Numbered from the stretch's first letter, positions 22,024 through 31,782 are shown. The stretch: DNA of 36,519 nucleotides from Verrucomicrobiaceae bacterium (GCA_007280915.1 QYQL01000175.1:1-36519), one strand, 5' to 3'. Numbers and translations are program-made. The notes: a model not told the origin generated them from the letters alone.

Positions 22024-24375
22024 ATGCGCCTGTGGTATCGAACTCCGGCCCGGGACTGGATGCAGGAAGCCATTCCTTTGGGAAATGGTTGCCTCGGGGT
22101 GATGGTCTTCGGCGGAGCGGGCCTAGAGGAATATCAGTTCACCGATTCGACGCTGTGGAACGGCGGCCCCAACGGGCCTGACGGATTCCGTTTGGGAGTC
22201 CGCCCCGGCGCAACGGAGGCCCTCAAGGATGTCCGCCGGTTGCTGCGGGAAGGCCACATCAAGGAAGCCGAGGAGTTGGGAGAAAACCAACTCACCGGGC
22301 TGGAGCCTGACTTCGGTTGCTCCCAGGCTTTTGGCCGCATCCTGGTGCAGATGTCCGGCATCTCATCCGAAATTCCCGACAATTACCTTCGGGAGCTGAA
22401 TCTGGAAACGGCTTGCGCCTCCGTGCGATTTGAAAGCGGGGAACGGCGGATCGAACGCATGGCCTTTTGCAGTCATCCCGCCGGCCTCTTCGCCAGCAGG
22501 CTGGAAATTCACGGCGCCCCGGCGGATTTCCTCATCAAATTGGAAAGCGACCATGTCGGCACGCTCCACGGCGCCCGGGGAACCGACCTTTTTTTCGCGC
22601 GATCCGGAACCTGGCCGGCACGAAACTTCTCGCGCGCGACCCATCTCAGCACGGCCTTCGAAGCCCGCCTCCGCATTGTCACAGATGGAGAAACCGAGTT
22701 CGCCGGCGGGAGCTGCCAAATCCGGAAGGCCACCCGCATCGTTCTCCTGCTCGGCACTGCCACCAACTATGATCCGGATGCACAGGACTTCCTCCGGAAG
22801 GATTGGCAGCCCGCCCTCCTCTCCCGCCTGGACGCGGCGGAGTCCCTGGGTTTCGAGCGCTTGCAGGCGGACCATGTTGCCGACCACGCCATGCTCTTCG
22901 ACCGCGTCTCGCTCTGGATTGACGGACCGCGACAGGAGGATCTTCCAACGGATGAACGTCTGGCCGCGGGCATACCCGATGTCGGGTTGATCGAGCAGGC
23001 ATTCCAATACGGACGGTATCTCTTGATCGCCTCCTCGCGGCCCGGCGGGCTGCCCGCCCATCTGCAGGGAATCTGGAACAACAGCAACACCCCTCCCTGG
23101 GACGGCGATTATCATCTCAACATCAATGCGCAGATGAACTACTGGGCGGCGGGACCAGGCAACCTGTCCGAATGCGCGGAACCATTTGTGGATTTCATCG
23201 AACGTCTGGCCGGGACGGGAAAACGGCCCGCCCGGGAAATTTTTGAAGCGGACGGCTGGTGTATGTTCCACCGGACCGATGCCTGGCTGAGCGCGTGTCC
23301 CGGGCGCTCCCTGCGCTGGGGCTGGTTTCCGGGCTCCACCGGATGGCTCTGCCGTCATCTCTGGGAACACTATCAGTTCACCGGCGACCGGGAATTTCTG
23401 ACCCGCCGGGCGTTGCCGGTTTTGCTGGATGCCGCCCGGTTCTATTTGGCGACACTGGTGGAAGATGGAGACCGCTTGATTGTCAGTCCCGCGACCTCGC
23501 CGGAGAACTCCTATACCCTTCCCGACGGTTCGCAGGCATGTGTTTCCGCCGGAAGCGAAATGGAACATGCCATCGCGCGAGATCTTTTCCGCATTTGCCT
23601 GCGCGCGGCGGAGGTTTTGGGAACCGAAGACGCGCTTCACGCAGCCATCCGAAAAGCCCTTCCACGGATCCCGGAACCCCGGATCGGACGTCATGGACAA
23701 ATTCAGGAATGGCCATACGATGTGGATGATCCGGACGATCAGCACCGCCATCTTTCCCACCTCTATGCGCTTTATCCCGGAGAGGAAATCACGGACTCCC
23801 ATTCCGGCACGGGAAGGGCCGCGCGGCTAAGCCTGCTGATGCGCGGCCCCGGCGGCACCGGCTGGACCCGCGCCTGGAAACTTCTCTTATGGGCGAGGCT
23901 CCGCGATGGCACGCGCGCGGAGGAAATGCTGGCGAAGTGCCAGAACCTTGTCCGATCGAATGACATCGATTACGAGGATGGCGGAGGCCGATACGCAAAC
24001 ATGTTGTGCGCGATGCCTCCGTTCCAAATCGATGGAAACTTCGGTTTCACCGCGGGCGTGGCCGAGCTTCTTCTCCAAAGCCACGCCGGGTTTCTCGATT
24101 TGCTCCCCGCCCTCCCGGAAAGCTGGCAAAGCGGCGAAGTTCGGGGGCTTCGCGCCCGGGGGAACTTATCGGTGGGCCTGGAATGGAAGGCGGGAGAACT
24201 CGTCCGGGCGGAAATCTCCAACCCTGGAAACCAGGCGTTCACCGTGCGCTGCCCGTCCTTCTTTGTGGCCCGTCAGGCGCACCACGAGCCTCCATTTTTC
24301 CCAGCCCGTACGGACAATGGCCCTTGGACGTTGACTGTGCCGCATGGAACGGCATGGACACTGGCCGCACGGTGA
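22024..24375 (+). CDS. GH95 alpha-L-fucosidase (or alpha-L-galactosidase), cytosolic
   Basis: The 783-residue protein begins 4 bp after the DNRLRE gene with the family signature RLWYRTPARDWMQEAIPLGNG and has no signal peptide. GH95 inverting enzymes release alpha-1,2-L-fucose, and some cut alpha-L-galactose. The key residues of the (alpha/alpha)6 barrel are visible: the NxN pair in DYHLNINAQMNYW, the general-acid Glu in SPATSPENSY, and the Asp in QIDGNFGFTAGVAELLLQS. GPGGTGWTRAWKLLLWARL and HLYALYPGEEIT are also typical. Near the C-terminus an ARQAHHEPP segment looks foreign to the fold and may be a translated repeat fragment. Together with GH36 and GH78 it suggests a fucosylated, galactosylated and rhamnosylated glycan substrate. 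Confidence 0.92.
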   Translation: MRLWYRTPARDWMQEAIPLGNGCLGVMVFGGAGLEEYQFTDSTLWNGGPNGPDGFRLGVRPGATEALKDVRRLLREGHIKEAEELGENQLTGLEPDFGCSQAFGRILVQMSGISSEIPDNYLRELNLETACASVRFESGERRIERMAFCSHPAGLFASRLEIHGAPADFLIKLESDHVGTLHGARGTDLFFARSGTWPARNFSRATHLSTAFEARLRIVTDGETEFAGGSCQIRKATRIVLLLGTATNYDPDAQDFLRKDWQPALLSRLDAAESLGFERLQADHVADHAMLFDRVSLWIDGPRQEDLPTDERLAAGIPDVGLIEQAFQYGRYLLIASSRPGGLPAHLQGIWNNSNTPPWDGDYHLNINAQMNYWAAGPGNLSECAEPFVDFIERLAGTGKRPAREIFEADGWCMFHRTDAWLSACPGRSLRWGWFPGSTGWLCRHLWEHYQFTGDREFLTRRALPVLLDAARFYLATLVEDGDRLIVSPATSPENSYTLPDGSQACVSAGSEMEHAIARDLFRICLRAAEVLGTEDALHAAIRKALPRIPEPRIGRHGQIQEWPYDVDDPDDQHRHLSHLYALYPGEEITDSHSGTGRAARLSLLMRGPGGTGWTRAWKLLLWARLRDGTRAEEMLAKCQNLVRSNDIDYEDGGGRYANMLCAMPPFQIDGNFGFTAGVAELLLQSHAGFLDLLPALPESWQSGEVRGLRARGNLSVGLEWKAGELVRAEISNPGNQAFTVRCPSFFVARQAHHEPPFFPARTDNGPWTLTVPHGTAWTLAAR

Positions 24376-24384
24376 AATCGACAG

Positions 24385-24407
24385 GATCGGGATTGTTCCT
24401 CCCGATC
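24385..24407 (+). terminator. Stem-loop after GH95 gene, possible terminator
   Basis: GATCGGGA (24385-24392) pairs perfectly with TCCCGATC (24400-24407) around a 7-base loop, 10 bp after the GH95 stop. No T-run follows, so intrinsic termination would be weak; it may instead be an mRNA 3' end stabiliser. The remainder of the gap up to HU (198 bp in all) contains a TTGACA at about 24499 but no convincing -10. Confidence 0.4.
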
Positions 24408-24572
24408 ACATCGATAACACCCGGAGGCAAAATTCTCCCGCGCCGGATTCCTCGCTGCGGTTTTTTCACAAAACCATCGCTCCCCGCTTGACAGCATCAG
24501 CGAATTCTGGGCACTGTCGCTTCAGAAGTTTGTCACAGAACTTTACAAATCAAACTCAATCAAAAACACCTC

Positions 24573-24842
24573 ATGAACAAAGTTGAACTCGTCACAGCAG
24601 TCCAGAAAACCCTTGGTTCCAGCAAAGCCGACGCAGAACGCGCGGTGAACGCCGTCGTTGACGGCATCAAGCTCGGCATCAAGAAAACCAAGAACGTCCA
24701 GCTCATCGGATTTGGAACCTTCAAGGTCGGCAACCGCAAGGCCCGCACCGGAGTCAATCCGAAGACCGGCGAAAAGATCAAAATCAAAGCGTCGAAGGTC
24801 GTCAAATTCTCGGCCGGAAAAGCATTCAAGGGCGCGCTGTAA
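24573..24842 (+). CDS. HU family DNA-binding protein
   Basis: The 89-residue nucleoid protein starts MNKVELVTAVQKTLGSSKADAERAVNAVVDG, followed by the beta arm. The arm has the HU/IHF signature IGFGTFKVGNRKARTGVNPKTGEKIKIKASKV and a C-terminal FSAGKAFKGAL. The prokaryotic signature GFGTFxxxxRxxRxGxNPxTGE is complete. It bends DNA as a homodimer or heterodimer and organises the nucleoid. The gene is monocistronic and followed by a strong intrinsic terminator. Whether it behaves as HU or IHF cannot be decided by sequence alone. Confidence 0.95.
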   Translation: MNKVELVTAVQKTLGSSKADAERAVNAVVDGIKLGIKKTKNVQLIGFGTFKVGNRKARTGVNPKTGEKIKIKASKVVKFSAGKAFKGAL

Positions 24843-24879
24843 GAAGCGTCAAAGAGGATTTCCCTCCCGCCACGCAGGA

Positions 24880-24914
24880 AACCCGCTCCGCCGAAAGGCG
24901 GGCGGGTTTTCTCA
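24880..24914 (+). terminator. Intrinsic terminator of the HU gene
   Basis: AAACCCGCTCCGCC and GGCGGGCGGGTTT form a near-perfect GC-rich stem (one bulged base) closed by a GAAA tetraloop. The sequence continues into TTTTCTC. It begins 37 bp after the HU stop. Confidence 0.85.
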
Positions 24915-25008
24915 TTTTCAGGCCCCGGCGTTCCCAAACCGCCGTTCGGTCCGGTGGCCCATGGTAGGCGCGCCGCAACATTTTACCTGTCAGGCCGTGC
25001 GTTTGATG

Positions 25009-25695
25009 TCAGGGCTGGCGGCCGGCCTTCTCCGCCAGGATTCCGGCCGCAATCTTTTCAGCCAGGCGCTGGCGCACCGACGCGCTTTGGATGTTTCCAT
25101 TGTCGGAGGGGCTCGAGACAAAGCCGAGTTCGCAGAGGACAGCCGGACGGCGGTTGTTGCGCAAAACGTAAAACCCACGGTTTTTGATTCCGCGATTGTT
25201 GGTGCGGTAAACACACATGGTCTCCCTGAGAATATTTGCGGCAAGCCGCCTTGACCGAAGGCTCTGGTAGTAGATCTCGATGCCATGCGCCCCGGCGCGG
25301 GTCGTCCAATTGTAATGGACGCTCACAAAAACCGCCCGGCCCTCGGCATTCGAGATGGCCGTCCGGCGGCCGAGGGTCACAAAAAAATCCCCGGGTCTGG
25401 TCTCGATAACCCGGACTCCGCTCCGGCGCAGGACATCCGCGAGGCGGTGCGCGGTATCAAGAGTCAGGGCCTTCTCTGGAGAACCGGAACAGGCGCGCGC
25501 GCCACGGTCATATCCGCCGTGCCCCGCGTCGACGATCACCGTGTCAAACGATCCGGCCCCGGGGCCGTAGCTGCCCCCCGGCGAGGTGCACGAGACAAGA
25601 CCGCATGCGGCCGCCAGCGCGGCGAACGCAAAAACAACCCGCCGGAGTTTGCTCCGGCATCCGCCGCCTTTCTGAGAACGAAATTTTCCTTCCAT
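25009..25695 (-). CDS. N-acetylmuramoyl-L-alanine amidase (Amidase_3), lipoprotein
   Basis: The zinc enzyme cleaves the amide between MurNAc and the stem peptide in the periplasm. Zinc and catalytic residues are present: His in [12 protein letters not shown], Glu in SPEKALTLD, His in VSVHYNWT, and Glu in [10 protein letters not shown]. The N-terminus ([24 protein letters not shown]) is a lipoprotein signal with the lipobox Cys at residue 36 when ATG 25695 is used. The longer frame to ATG 25755 would give an unusually long charged n-region, and GGAAAC before 25695 is a weak ribosome site. It is divergent from hisF. Compared with AmiC it lacks an AMIN domain. Confidence 0.88.
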   Translation of the reverse strand: MEGKFRSQKGGGCRSKLRRVVFAFAALAAACGLVSCTSPGGSYGPGAGSFDTVIVDAGHGGYDRGARACSGSPEKALTLDTAHRLADVLRRSGVRVIETRPGDFFVTLGRRTAISNAEGRAVFVSVHYNWTTRAGAHGIEIYYQSLRSRRLAANILRETMCVYRTNNRGIKNRGFYVLRNNRRPAVLCELGFVSSPSDNGNIQSASVRQRLAEKIAAGILAEKAGRQP

Positions 25696-25808
25696 GCTGC
25701 GTTTCCGGCGGTAACAACCGGATTCCCTTGGAGGAGCATAGGAACGGAAGCTCATGGTGCAATCATTTTAGTCTCGATTTTCCACCGCCGCGCAGCGTGG
25801 ATAGCGCG

Positions 25809-26579
25809 ATGCTTGCGAAACGTGTGATCCCCTGCCTGGATGTGACCGACGGCCGCGTGGTGAAGGGAACGAAATTCCTGGAACTGCGCGATGCGGGGGA
25901 TCCGGTGGAATGCGCGAAGATGTATGACCGGCAGGGCGCGGATGAGCTTGTGTTTCTCGACATCACCGCCTCGAGCGACGGGCGGGCGACCATGGTCTCC
26001 GTCGTCGAGCGCACGGCCGAGCAATGCTTCATGCCGCTGACTGTCGGAGGAGGAATCCGCACGGCGGAAGATTTCCGGACCATGCTGCGGGCCGGAGCGG
26101 ACAAGGTCAGCGTCAACACCTCGGCCCTACAGCGCCCGGAGCTCATCCGCGAAGGGGCAGCCGCCTTCGGATCACAGTGCGTCGTCGTCGCCATCGATGC
26201 GAAGCGTGACGGTCCCGGCAAATGGCGGGTTTATACCCACGGCGGAAGAAACCCCACCGAAAGGGACGCGGTCGAATGGGCACGGGAGGCAGAGCGCCTG
26301 GGCGCGGGGGAAATTCTCCTGACCAGCATGGATACCGACGGCACCTGCGGAGGATACGACTTGGAACTCACCCGCGCGGTGGGCGGGGCGGTGGGGATCC
26401 CCGTCATCGCCAGCGGCGGAGCGGGCGACCTCGACCACCTGGCCGATGTTCTGGAAACCGGCGGCGCGGACGCCGTCCTAGCCGCGAGCATTTTCCATTT
26501 TGGAAAATTCACCGTGGATGACGCGAAAGACCATCTGGCCAAACGCGGCCTTCCCGTCCGCCGGCGGTTCGAGGGCTGA
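25809..26579 (+). CDS. hisF: Imidazole glycerol phosphate synthase subunit HisF
   Basis: This is the cyclase subunit of histidine biosynthesis. It converts PRFAR plus ammonia from HisH to IGP and AICAR. The 256-residue TIM barrel starts at ATG 25809 with [12 protein letters not shown]. The catalytic Asp11 and Asp130 (VAIDAKRDG) are present, as are the phosphate loops LTVGGGIRT and [23 protein letters not shown]-type sequence and [11 protein letters not shown] are standard. The frame to 25605 is an antisense shadow of the amidase. No other his gene is in the window, so the pathway is scattered here. The gene ends 48 bp before the hybrid kinase. Confidence 0.96.
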   Translation: MLAKRVIPCLDVTDGRVVKGTKFLELRDAGDPVECAKMYDRQGADELVFLDITASSDGRATMVSVVERTAEQCFMPLTVGGGIRTAEDFRTMLRAGADKVSVNTSALQRPELIREGAAAFGSQCVVVAIDAKRDGPGKWRVYTHGGRNPTERDAVEWAREAERLGAGEILLTSMDTDGTCGGYDLELTRAVGGAVGIPVIASGGAGDLDHLADVLETGGADAVLAASIFHFGKFTVDDAKDHLAKRGLPVRRRFEG

Positions 26580-26627
26580 GATGCCGCCTCGACATTTCCC
26601 GTTGTTTGTTGGATATACGGTTGCTGA

Positions 26628-29600
26628 ATGAACAAGCTTCCCCAGGCTGCTGCTCTCGGCCGGCTGGCCAAAGATGGCTTGCGGAAAACTCCCGACTCGA
26701 CGCCCGAGACCATGCCAGACGAGTTACAGGCGCTTCAGGGAAGCAAGGATCTGTACCAGGCGCTGTTTGACCGGTCGAACGACGGGGTGTTTCTTTTGTC
26801 GCTCGACGGCGAAACCTTGCTGTCGGTCAACGAGTCGTTTGCCCGCATGCATGGATACAGCGTGGAAGAAATGCGGACAAAGAGCCTGAAGGATTTGGAT
26901 ACTCCCGAATCCGCCCGGCAGAATCCCGAGCGGATGCGCCGCCTGCTGGCAGGAGAATCCCGGACCTTCGAGGTGGAACACTATCACAAGGACGGCCATG
27001 TTTTCCCGCTTGAAGTATCGGCCAGCCTGATCACCTGCGGCACAAAGTCCTTCCTCCAATGCATTCACCACGACATCACCAAGCGCAGGCGTTTGGAAGA
27101 GGCGCAGCGGGAGACGGAAATGAATTTTCTCAGTCTTTTCAACACCGTCAAGCAGGCCATCTACATTCAAAATCCGGATTCCACTTTTATCGACGTCAAC
27201 CAGGGGGCGCTCGATATGTATGGCTATGATAAAGAGGAATTCATCGGGAAAACCCCGGAGTTTCTCTCGGCGCCCGGGAAAAATGATTTCCAGCAGGTCG
27301 CCCGGATTGTGGACCTCGCATTCCGCGGCCAGCCGCAAAAATTTGAATTCTGGGGAAAAAGAAAAGACGGGACGATTTTTCCGAAAGACGTCTGGACGGT
27401 CCGCGGCAAATACTTTGGCAAAGATGTGTTGATCTCCCTGGCAAACGACATCACCGAGCGCATTCAGGCGGAGGAGGAAATCCGCCGGATGGCGCAGATG
27501 TTGGAATCCGCACCCAGCGCGATCACCGTGCATGACTTCGACGGAAAGTATTTCTACGCCAACACGCGGGCGCTTGAGATGCACGGCTACAGCCGGGAGG
27601 AATTCCTGGCGCTGAACCTGCAGCAACTGGATGTGCCGGATGATAAAAAATTATTCCCAAACAGAATTCAGGAGTTGCGCGACCGGGGCGAAGGGTCCTT
27701 CGAGGTGACTCACTTCCGTAAAGATGGCACGACCGTTCCTCTGGAGGTTCAGGCCAAAGTCACCACCTGGCGCGGCCAGAAAGCCATTTATAGCATTGCC
27801 TCCGACATCACCGCGCGCAAACACGCCGAGGAACTCGCGCGGCATGAGAGCAATCTTCTGAACCAGCTCATCAGCACGATCCCGGACAAAATTTACTTCA
27901 AGGATGCGGAGTGCCGGTTCGTCAAGGTGAACACCGCCGTCCTGAAGGATCTCGGCTTCCAGGATCAGTCTGAAATGATCGGACGCACCGATTTGGATTT
28001 TTTCCCGGAGGAAAATGCCCGCAAATCCCTCGCGGACGACAGGAGCATCATCGAAACGGGATTCTCGCTGGTCGGCATCGAGGAATTCCAGGTTCTGCCC
28101 GATGGAACCCTCCAGTGGTTTTCCACCACAAAGGTTCCTCTCCGCAGCCCGGACGGAAAAGTCATCGGGCTTGTGGGCATCACCCGCGACGTTTCGAGGC
28201 TCAAGGCAACGGAAATCCAGCTGCGCGGATCGAACGAACAGCTCAAAAGCGCGCTTTTGCATGCCGGCGAACTCACGGAAAAAGCCGAGGCGGCAAACCA
28301 GGCCAAGAGCGAGTTTCTCGCGAACATGAGCCACGAGATCCGGACCCCGATGAACGGCGTGATCGGAATGACCGACCTTCTCCTGGACACCGAGCAGACC
28401 CCGGAGCAGCGCGAATATACCGAGGCCATTCACTCCTGCGGCGAGTCGCTGCTTTCCCTCATCAACGATATTCTGGACTTCTCCAAGGTGGAGGCCGGAC
28501 AGCTCGTTCTGGAAATCCTCGATTTTGACATCCGGGCGACCGTTGAGGATGCGGTGGAAATCCTGGCTCTCAAGGCGCAGGAGAAGGGTCTTGATATGGT
28601 CTGCATGATTGCCGGGGAGGTTCCGGAATTCCTGCGGGGAGACCCCGGACGGCTCCGGCAGGTTTTGTTCAACCTGGTTGGCAATGCCATCAAGTTCACC
28701 CGCGATGGAGGAGTCACCGTGCAGGTGGAGTGCCTGGAGAAGACACAAACTTCCGCGACGCTGCGATTCAACGTGACGGACACCGGCATCGGAATCCCTC
28801 CCGACAAGCTAGAGTCGGTTTTTTCCAAATTCATCCAGGTGGATGCCTCCACGACGCGGGAATTCGGCGGCACGGGGCTGGGCCTCGCAATCTCCCGGCA
28901 GCTCGTCCATCTTTTCCAGGGCAAAATCGGGGTGGCAAGCGAGGAAGGGAAGGGTTCCACATTCTCATTTACCGCCGTGTTCCAGAGGCCCGACGACGCA
29001 TCCGCCGACCCGAATTCGAAGGAGGCCGATCTTTCCGGAGTGAAGGTGCTGGTGGCCGATGATTTTAAAACAAACAGGATCCTCGTCGCGCAGCTTCTCA
29101 AGAGCTGGGGGTGCCGGTTCGAAGAGGCGTCCAACGGGACCTCCGCCCTCGCTTTACTAAAGCAGGCTGCGCAGGAGGGAGACCCTTTTGCGGCTGTGCT
29201 CATGGATATGCGCATGCCCGGAATGGACGGCGCGGAACTCGGTCGCCTGATCAAAAGCGACGAGGAGATCGCCTCGGTGCGGCTCATCATGCTGACGTCA
29301 CAGGGAAAACGGGGTGATGCGGAGCGTTTGGCGGGCGTCGGATTTTCGGGATACCTCCCGAAACCGATCCGTCCGGCGCTGCTCAGAAAATGTCTGGCCC
29401 TCGTGCTAGGGCGCGAGAAGGCTGCCGGTGCCGACCGGGATCTCGTCACCCGACACACGATGTCCGAGACCGCACGAAGACGGCTTCGCATCCTCGTGGC
29501 GGAGGATAACACAACAAACCGGATCATCGCTGTCAGAATGCTTCAAAAGCTCGGACACATGGCCGAGGGCGTCGCGAACGGGGAGGAAGCCGTTGAGTCC

Positions 29601-30263
29601 CTGCGGCGGATGCCATACGACCTTGTCCTCATGGATTGCCAGATGCCCGTCCTAGATGGCTTCGAGGCCACGAAGAAGATCCGCGACCCCGCCTCGGGGG
29701 TCAGAAATCCCCAGATCCCGATCATTGCACTCACCGCCCATGCCATGAAGGGAGACCGCGATCTCTGTCTCCAAGCCGGCATGAACGACTATGTCTCGAA
29801 GCCAACAAAGGTCAGCGATCTTGCCGCGGCCATCAAGCGATGCGGCCCACTCCACTCCCATGCGAACACGGGCATCGCGGTCCCTCTTGCGACTTCTGAG
29901 AAACGGGGCAAACCACGCGATTTTGACCGCGAGGGATTTCTCGATCGGACGATGGGTGACCCTGCCCTCGCTTCGGAAATTGTAGAAGCTTTTCTCGCAG
30001 ACTCCCCACAACTCCTGGAAAAGCTCTCCTCTGCGATCGCGGCGGGGGACACCCATGCGGCGGCTAGTGTCGCACACACCCTCAAGGGATCGGGTGCAAA
30101 CATGGGAGGAGAAACCTTCGCCCATATCACCGCTCAAATGGAGGATGCGGCAAAGTCGGAAGATCTCCCCCGACTTGTCGAACTTCTCCCCCGCGCCCAG
30201 GCCGCCCTGCGCACCCTGGATTCTCTTCTCCGCGAATTTCAAGCCCCGGACGGATCGGGGTAG
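26628..30263 (+). CDS. Cytosolic hybrid histidine kinase: 4 PAS, HisKA, HATPase, 2 receiver, HPt
   Basis: The 1211-residue phosphorelay protein has no transmembrane segment. In order it holds four PAS/PAC units (about 37-157, 164-277, 286-400, 407-530; each ends in a DIT-type sequence such as HHDITKRR) and a HisKA domain with His569 in FLANMSHEIRTPMNG. The HATPase lies at about 670-787 (NAIKFT, DTGIGIP, GTGLGLAIS). Receiver 1 (about 804-924) has Asp860 in LMDMRMPGMDG and receiver 2 (about 950-1066) has Asp1003 in LMDCQMPVLDG. A C-terminal HPt (about 1097-1200) carries His1150 in AHTLKGSGANMG. The architecture resembles BarA/ArcB-type relays. All phospho-acceptor residues are intact. No output response regulator lies nearby, so it is an orphan. 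Confidence 0.94.
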   Translation: MNKLPQAAALGRLAKDGLRKTPDSTPETMPDELQALQGSKDLYQALFDRSNDGVFLLSLDGETLLSVNESFARMHGYSVEEMRTKSLKDLDTPESARQNPERMRRLLAGESRTFEVEHYHKDGHVFPLEVSASLITCGTKSFLQCIHHDITKRRRLEEAQRETEMNFLSLFNTVKQAIYIQNPDSTFIDVNQGALDMYGYDKEEFIGKTPEFLSAPGKNDFQQVARIVDLAFRGQPQKFEFWGKRKDGTIFPKDVWTVRGKYFGKDVLISLANDITERIQAEEEIRRMAQMLESAPSAITVHDFDGKYFYANTRALEMHGYSREEFLALNLQQLDVPDDKKLFPNRIQELRDRGEGSFEVTHFRKDGTTVPLEVQAKVTTWRGQKAIYSIASDITARKHAEELARHESNLLNQLISTIPDKIYFKDAECRFVKVNTAVLKDLGFQDQSEMIGRTDLDFFPEENARKSLADDRSIIETGFSLVGIEEFQVLPDGTLQWFSTTKVPLRSPDGKVIGLVGITRDVSRLKATEIQLRGSNEQLKSALLHAGELTEKAEAANQAKSEFLANMSHEIRTPMNGVIGMTDLLLDTEQTPEQREYTEAIHSCGESLLSLINDILDFSKVEAGQLVLEILDFDIRATVEDAVEILALKAQEKGLDMVCMIAGEVPEFLRGDPGRLRQVLFNLVGNAIKFTRDGGVTVQVECLEKTQTSATLRFNVTDTGIGIPPDKLESVFSKFIQVDASTTREFGGTGLGLAISRQLVHLFQGKIGVASEEGKGSTFSFTAVFQRPDDASADPNSKEADLSGVKVLVADDFKTNRILVAQLLKSWGCRFEEASNGTSALALLKQAAQEGDPFAAVLMDMRMPGMDGAELGRLIKSDEEIASVRLIMLTSQGKRGDAERLAGVGFSGYLPKPIRPALLRKCLALVLGREKAAGADRDLVTRHTMSETARRRLRILVAEDNTTNRIIAVRMLQKLGHMAEGVANGEEAVESLRRMPYDLVLMDCQMPVLDGFEATKKIRDPASGVRNPQIPIIALTAHAMKGDRDLCLQAGMNDYVSKPTKVSDLAAAIKRCGPLHSHANTGIAVPLATSEKRGKPRDFDREGFLDRTMGDPALASEIVEAFLADSPQLLEKLSSAIAAGDTHAAASVAHTLKGSGANMGGETFAHITAQMEDAAKSEDLPRLVELLPRAQAALRTLDSLLREFQAPDGSG

Positions 30264-30276
30264 ATTTCAAGCCTGC

Positions 30277-31782
30277 TCAGGGCAGGCCGGCGGCCTTCCA
30301 GTCCACCCCGCGCATGTTGCCGGTTTGAAGAAATCTTTCGTGCATGGCGAAGGCGGCGCTGAGGGTGGCGGGGGTCTGGCCTTTGGTCACGCTGTCGAAA
30401 TAGCCATGGAGTTCCTTGCGGAAGTCGGGATGCGCGCACTTTTCCACGATCAGGCGGGCGCGTTCGTGCGGGGTCTTGCAGCGGAGGTCTGCGACCCCCT
30501 GCTCGGTGACCACCACCTGCACCGAGTGCTCGCTGTGGTCCATGTGGCTGACCAGCGGCACGATCGGGGTGATTTTTCCTCCCTTGGCAAGTGACGGGCA
30601 GGTGAAGATGGAAATGTATCCGTTCCGGGTGAAATCACCGGATCCGCCGATGCCGTTCATCATGCTGGACCCCATGACGTGAGTCGAATTCACATTCCCG
30701 GAGAGGTCGACTTCGATGGCCGTGTTGATCGTGATGATGCCGAGGCGGCGGACCATTTCCGGGTTGTTCGTGATCTCCTGAGGGCGCAGGCAGATGTGCT
30801 TTTTGTAGAACTCGAGGTTCTCATAAATCTCCTTCAGAAGGTGCGGACTCACGGTCAGCGAGGTGCCGGTCACAAACTGGCATTTCCCCTTTTTGATGAG
30901 GGCGATCACCGAATCCTGGATGACCTCGGAAAACATGTGGAACGGCGGGATGTCGGGGTTTTCTCCGAGTGCTGCGAGGACAGCGTTCGCGATGTTGCCG
31001 ACGCCCGACTGGAGGGGAAGGAATTCTTTCGGGATCCGGCCCACGCGGATCTCGCTCGCGAGGAATTCGGCGACATTCTGACCGATCTTCTGCGTGGTCT
31101 CGTCAACGGGATCGAAGGGCGCGACCTCGTCGGGAAGATTCGTCTCGACGATGCCGGCGATCTTCGAGGGATCGATCTTGATGAAGGGAGTCCCGATGCG
31201 CGTCGAGCAGTCTTTCAACGGGATGGGATCGCGGTGCGGCGGATCCTTGGGTTCGTAAATGTCGTGCAGTCCGCGCAGGGCGGCCGGATGGTTGCGGTTG
31301 AGTTCGATGAGCACCTTGTCGGCAACGCGGCAGAAGGTCGGCGAGGCCCCGACGGATGTCGTCGGCACTATCTCCCCGTCCTCGCTCACATCACAAGCCT
31401 CGACCACCGCCCACTGGAATTTCCCCAAGAACCCGTAGCGGACCTGCTGCGGGAGAGTCGAGAGATGCATGTCGAAGAAGCGGGTTTTCCCGGAATTGAT
31501 CGCGGCCCGAAGGTGCTTGTTCGACTGGTAGGGCGTGCGCCAGGAAATCGCCTCGGCAAGGGCAAGTTCTCCATCCAGCGACTGTCCGGTCGAGGCCCCT
31601 GTCACCACCCCGATCTGGAGCGGCCGGCCGGCCTCATGCTCGGCTTTCGCGCGCTTCGCCAGCGCGGTGGGAATCGCTTTTGCCGCACCAGCCGGAGTGA
31701 ACCCGCTGAATCCGATGGTGTCGTTGTGATTGATCATCGCGGCCGCTTCGTCCGCGGTCATGAATTTATCCCTGAGTGCCAT
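30277..31782 (-). CDS. Acetyl-CoA hydrolase/transferase family, succinyl-CoA:acetate CoA-transferase type
   Basis: The 501-residue cytosolic enzyme transfers CoA between acyl groups, most likely succinyl-CoA and acetate (Cat1/AarC/SCACT group), or propionyl-CoA. Features include MTADEAAAMINHNDTIGFSGFTPAGAAKAIP, GASTGQSLDGEL, and the catalytic Glu at about residue 286 in MFSEVIQDSVIALIKKGK. ASPTFCRVADKVLIELNRNHP, GIGGSGDFTRNGYISIF and the C-terminal VTEQGVADLRCKTPHERA region are also typical. It is convergent with the hybrid kinase (13 bp apart). Upstream an AT-rich dyad (31826-31844) may control it. It could serve acetate overflow or a modified TCA cycle. Confidence 0.9.
   Translation of the reverse strand: MALRDKFMTADEAAAMINHNDTIGFSGFTPAGAAKAIPTALAKRAKAEHEAGRPLQIGVVTGASTGQSLDGELALAEAISWRTPYQSNKHLRAAINSGKTRFFDMHLSTLPQQVRYGFLGKFQWAVVEACDVSEDGEIVPTTSVGASPTFCRVADKVLIELNRNHPAALRGLHDIYEPKDPPHRDPIPLKDCSTRIGTPFIKIDPSKIAGIVETNLPDEVAPFDPVDETTQKIGQNVAEFLASEIRVGRIPKEFLPLQSGVGNIANAVLAALGENPDIPPFHMFSEVIQDSVIALIKKGKCQFVTGTSLTVSPHLLKEIYENLEFYKKHICLRPQEITNNPEMVRRLGIITINTAIEVDLSGNVNSTHVMGSSMMNGIGGSGDFTRNGYISIFTCPSLAKGGKITPIVPLVSHMDHSEHSVQVVVTEQGVADLRCKTPHERARLIVEKCAHPDFRKELHGYFDSVTKGQTPATLSAAFAMHERFLQTGNMRGVDWKAAGLP

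Noticed and set aside
22363-23802. 479-residue open frame antisense to GH95
   Set aside because: Shadow frame; GH95 catalytic residues on the plus strand are intact.
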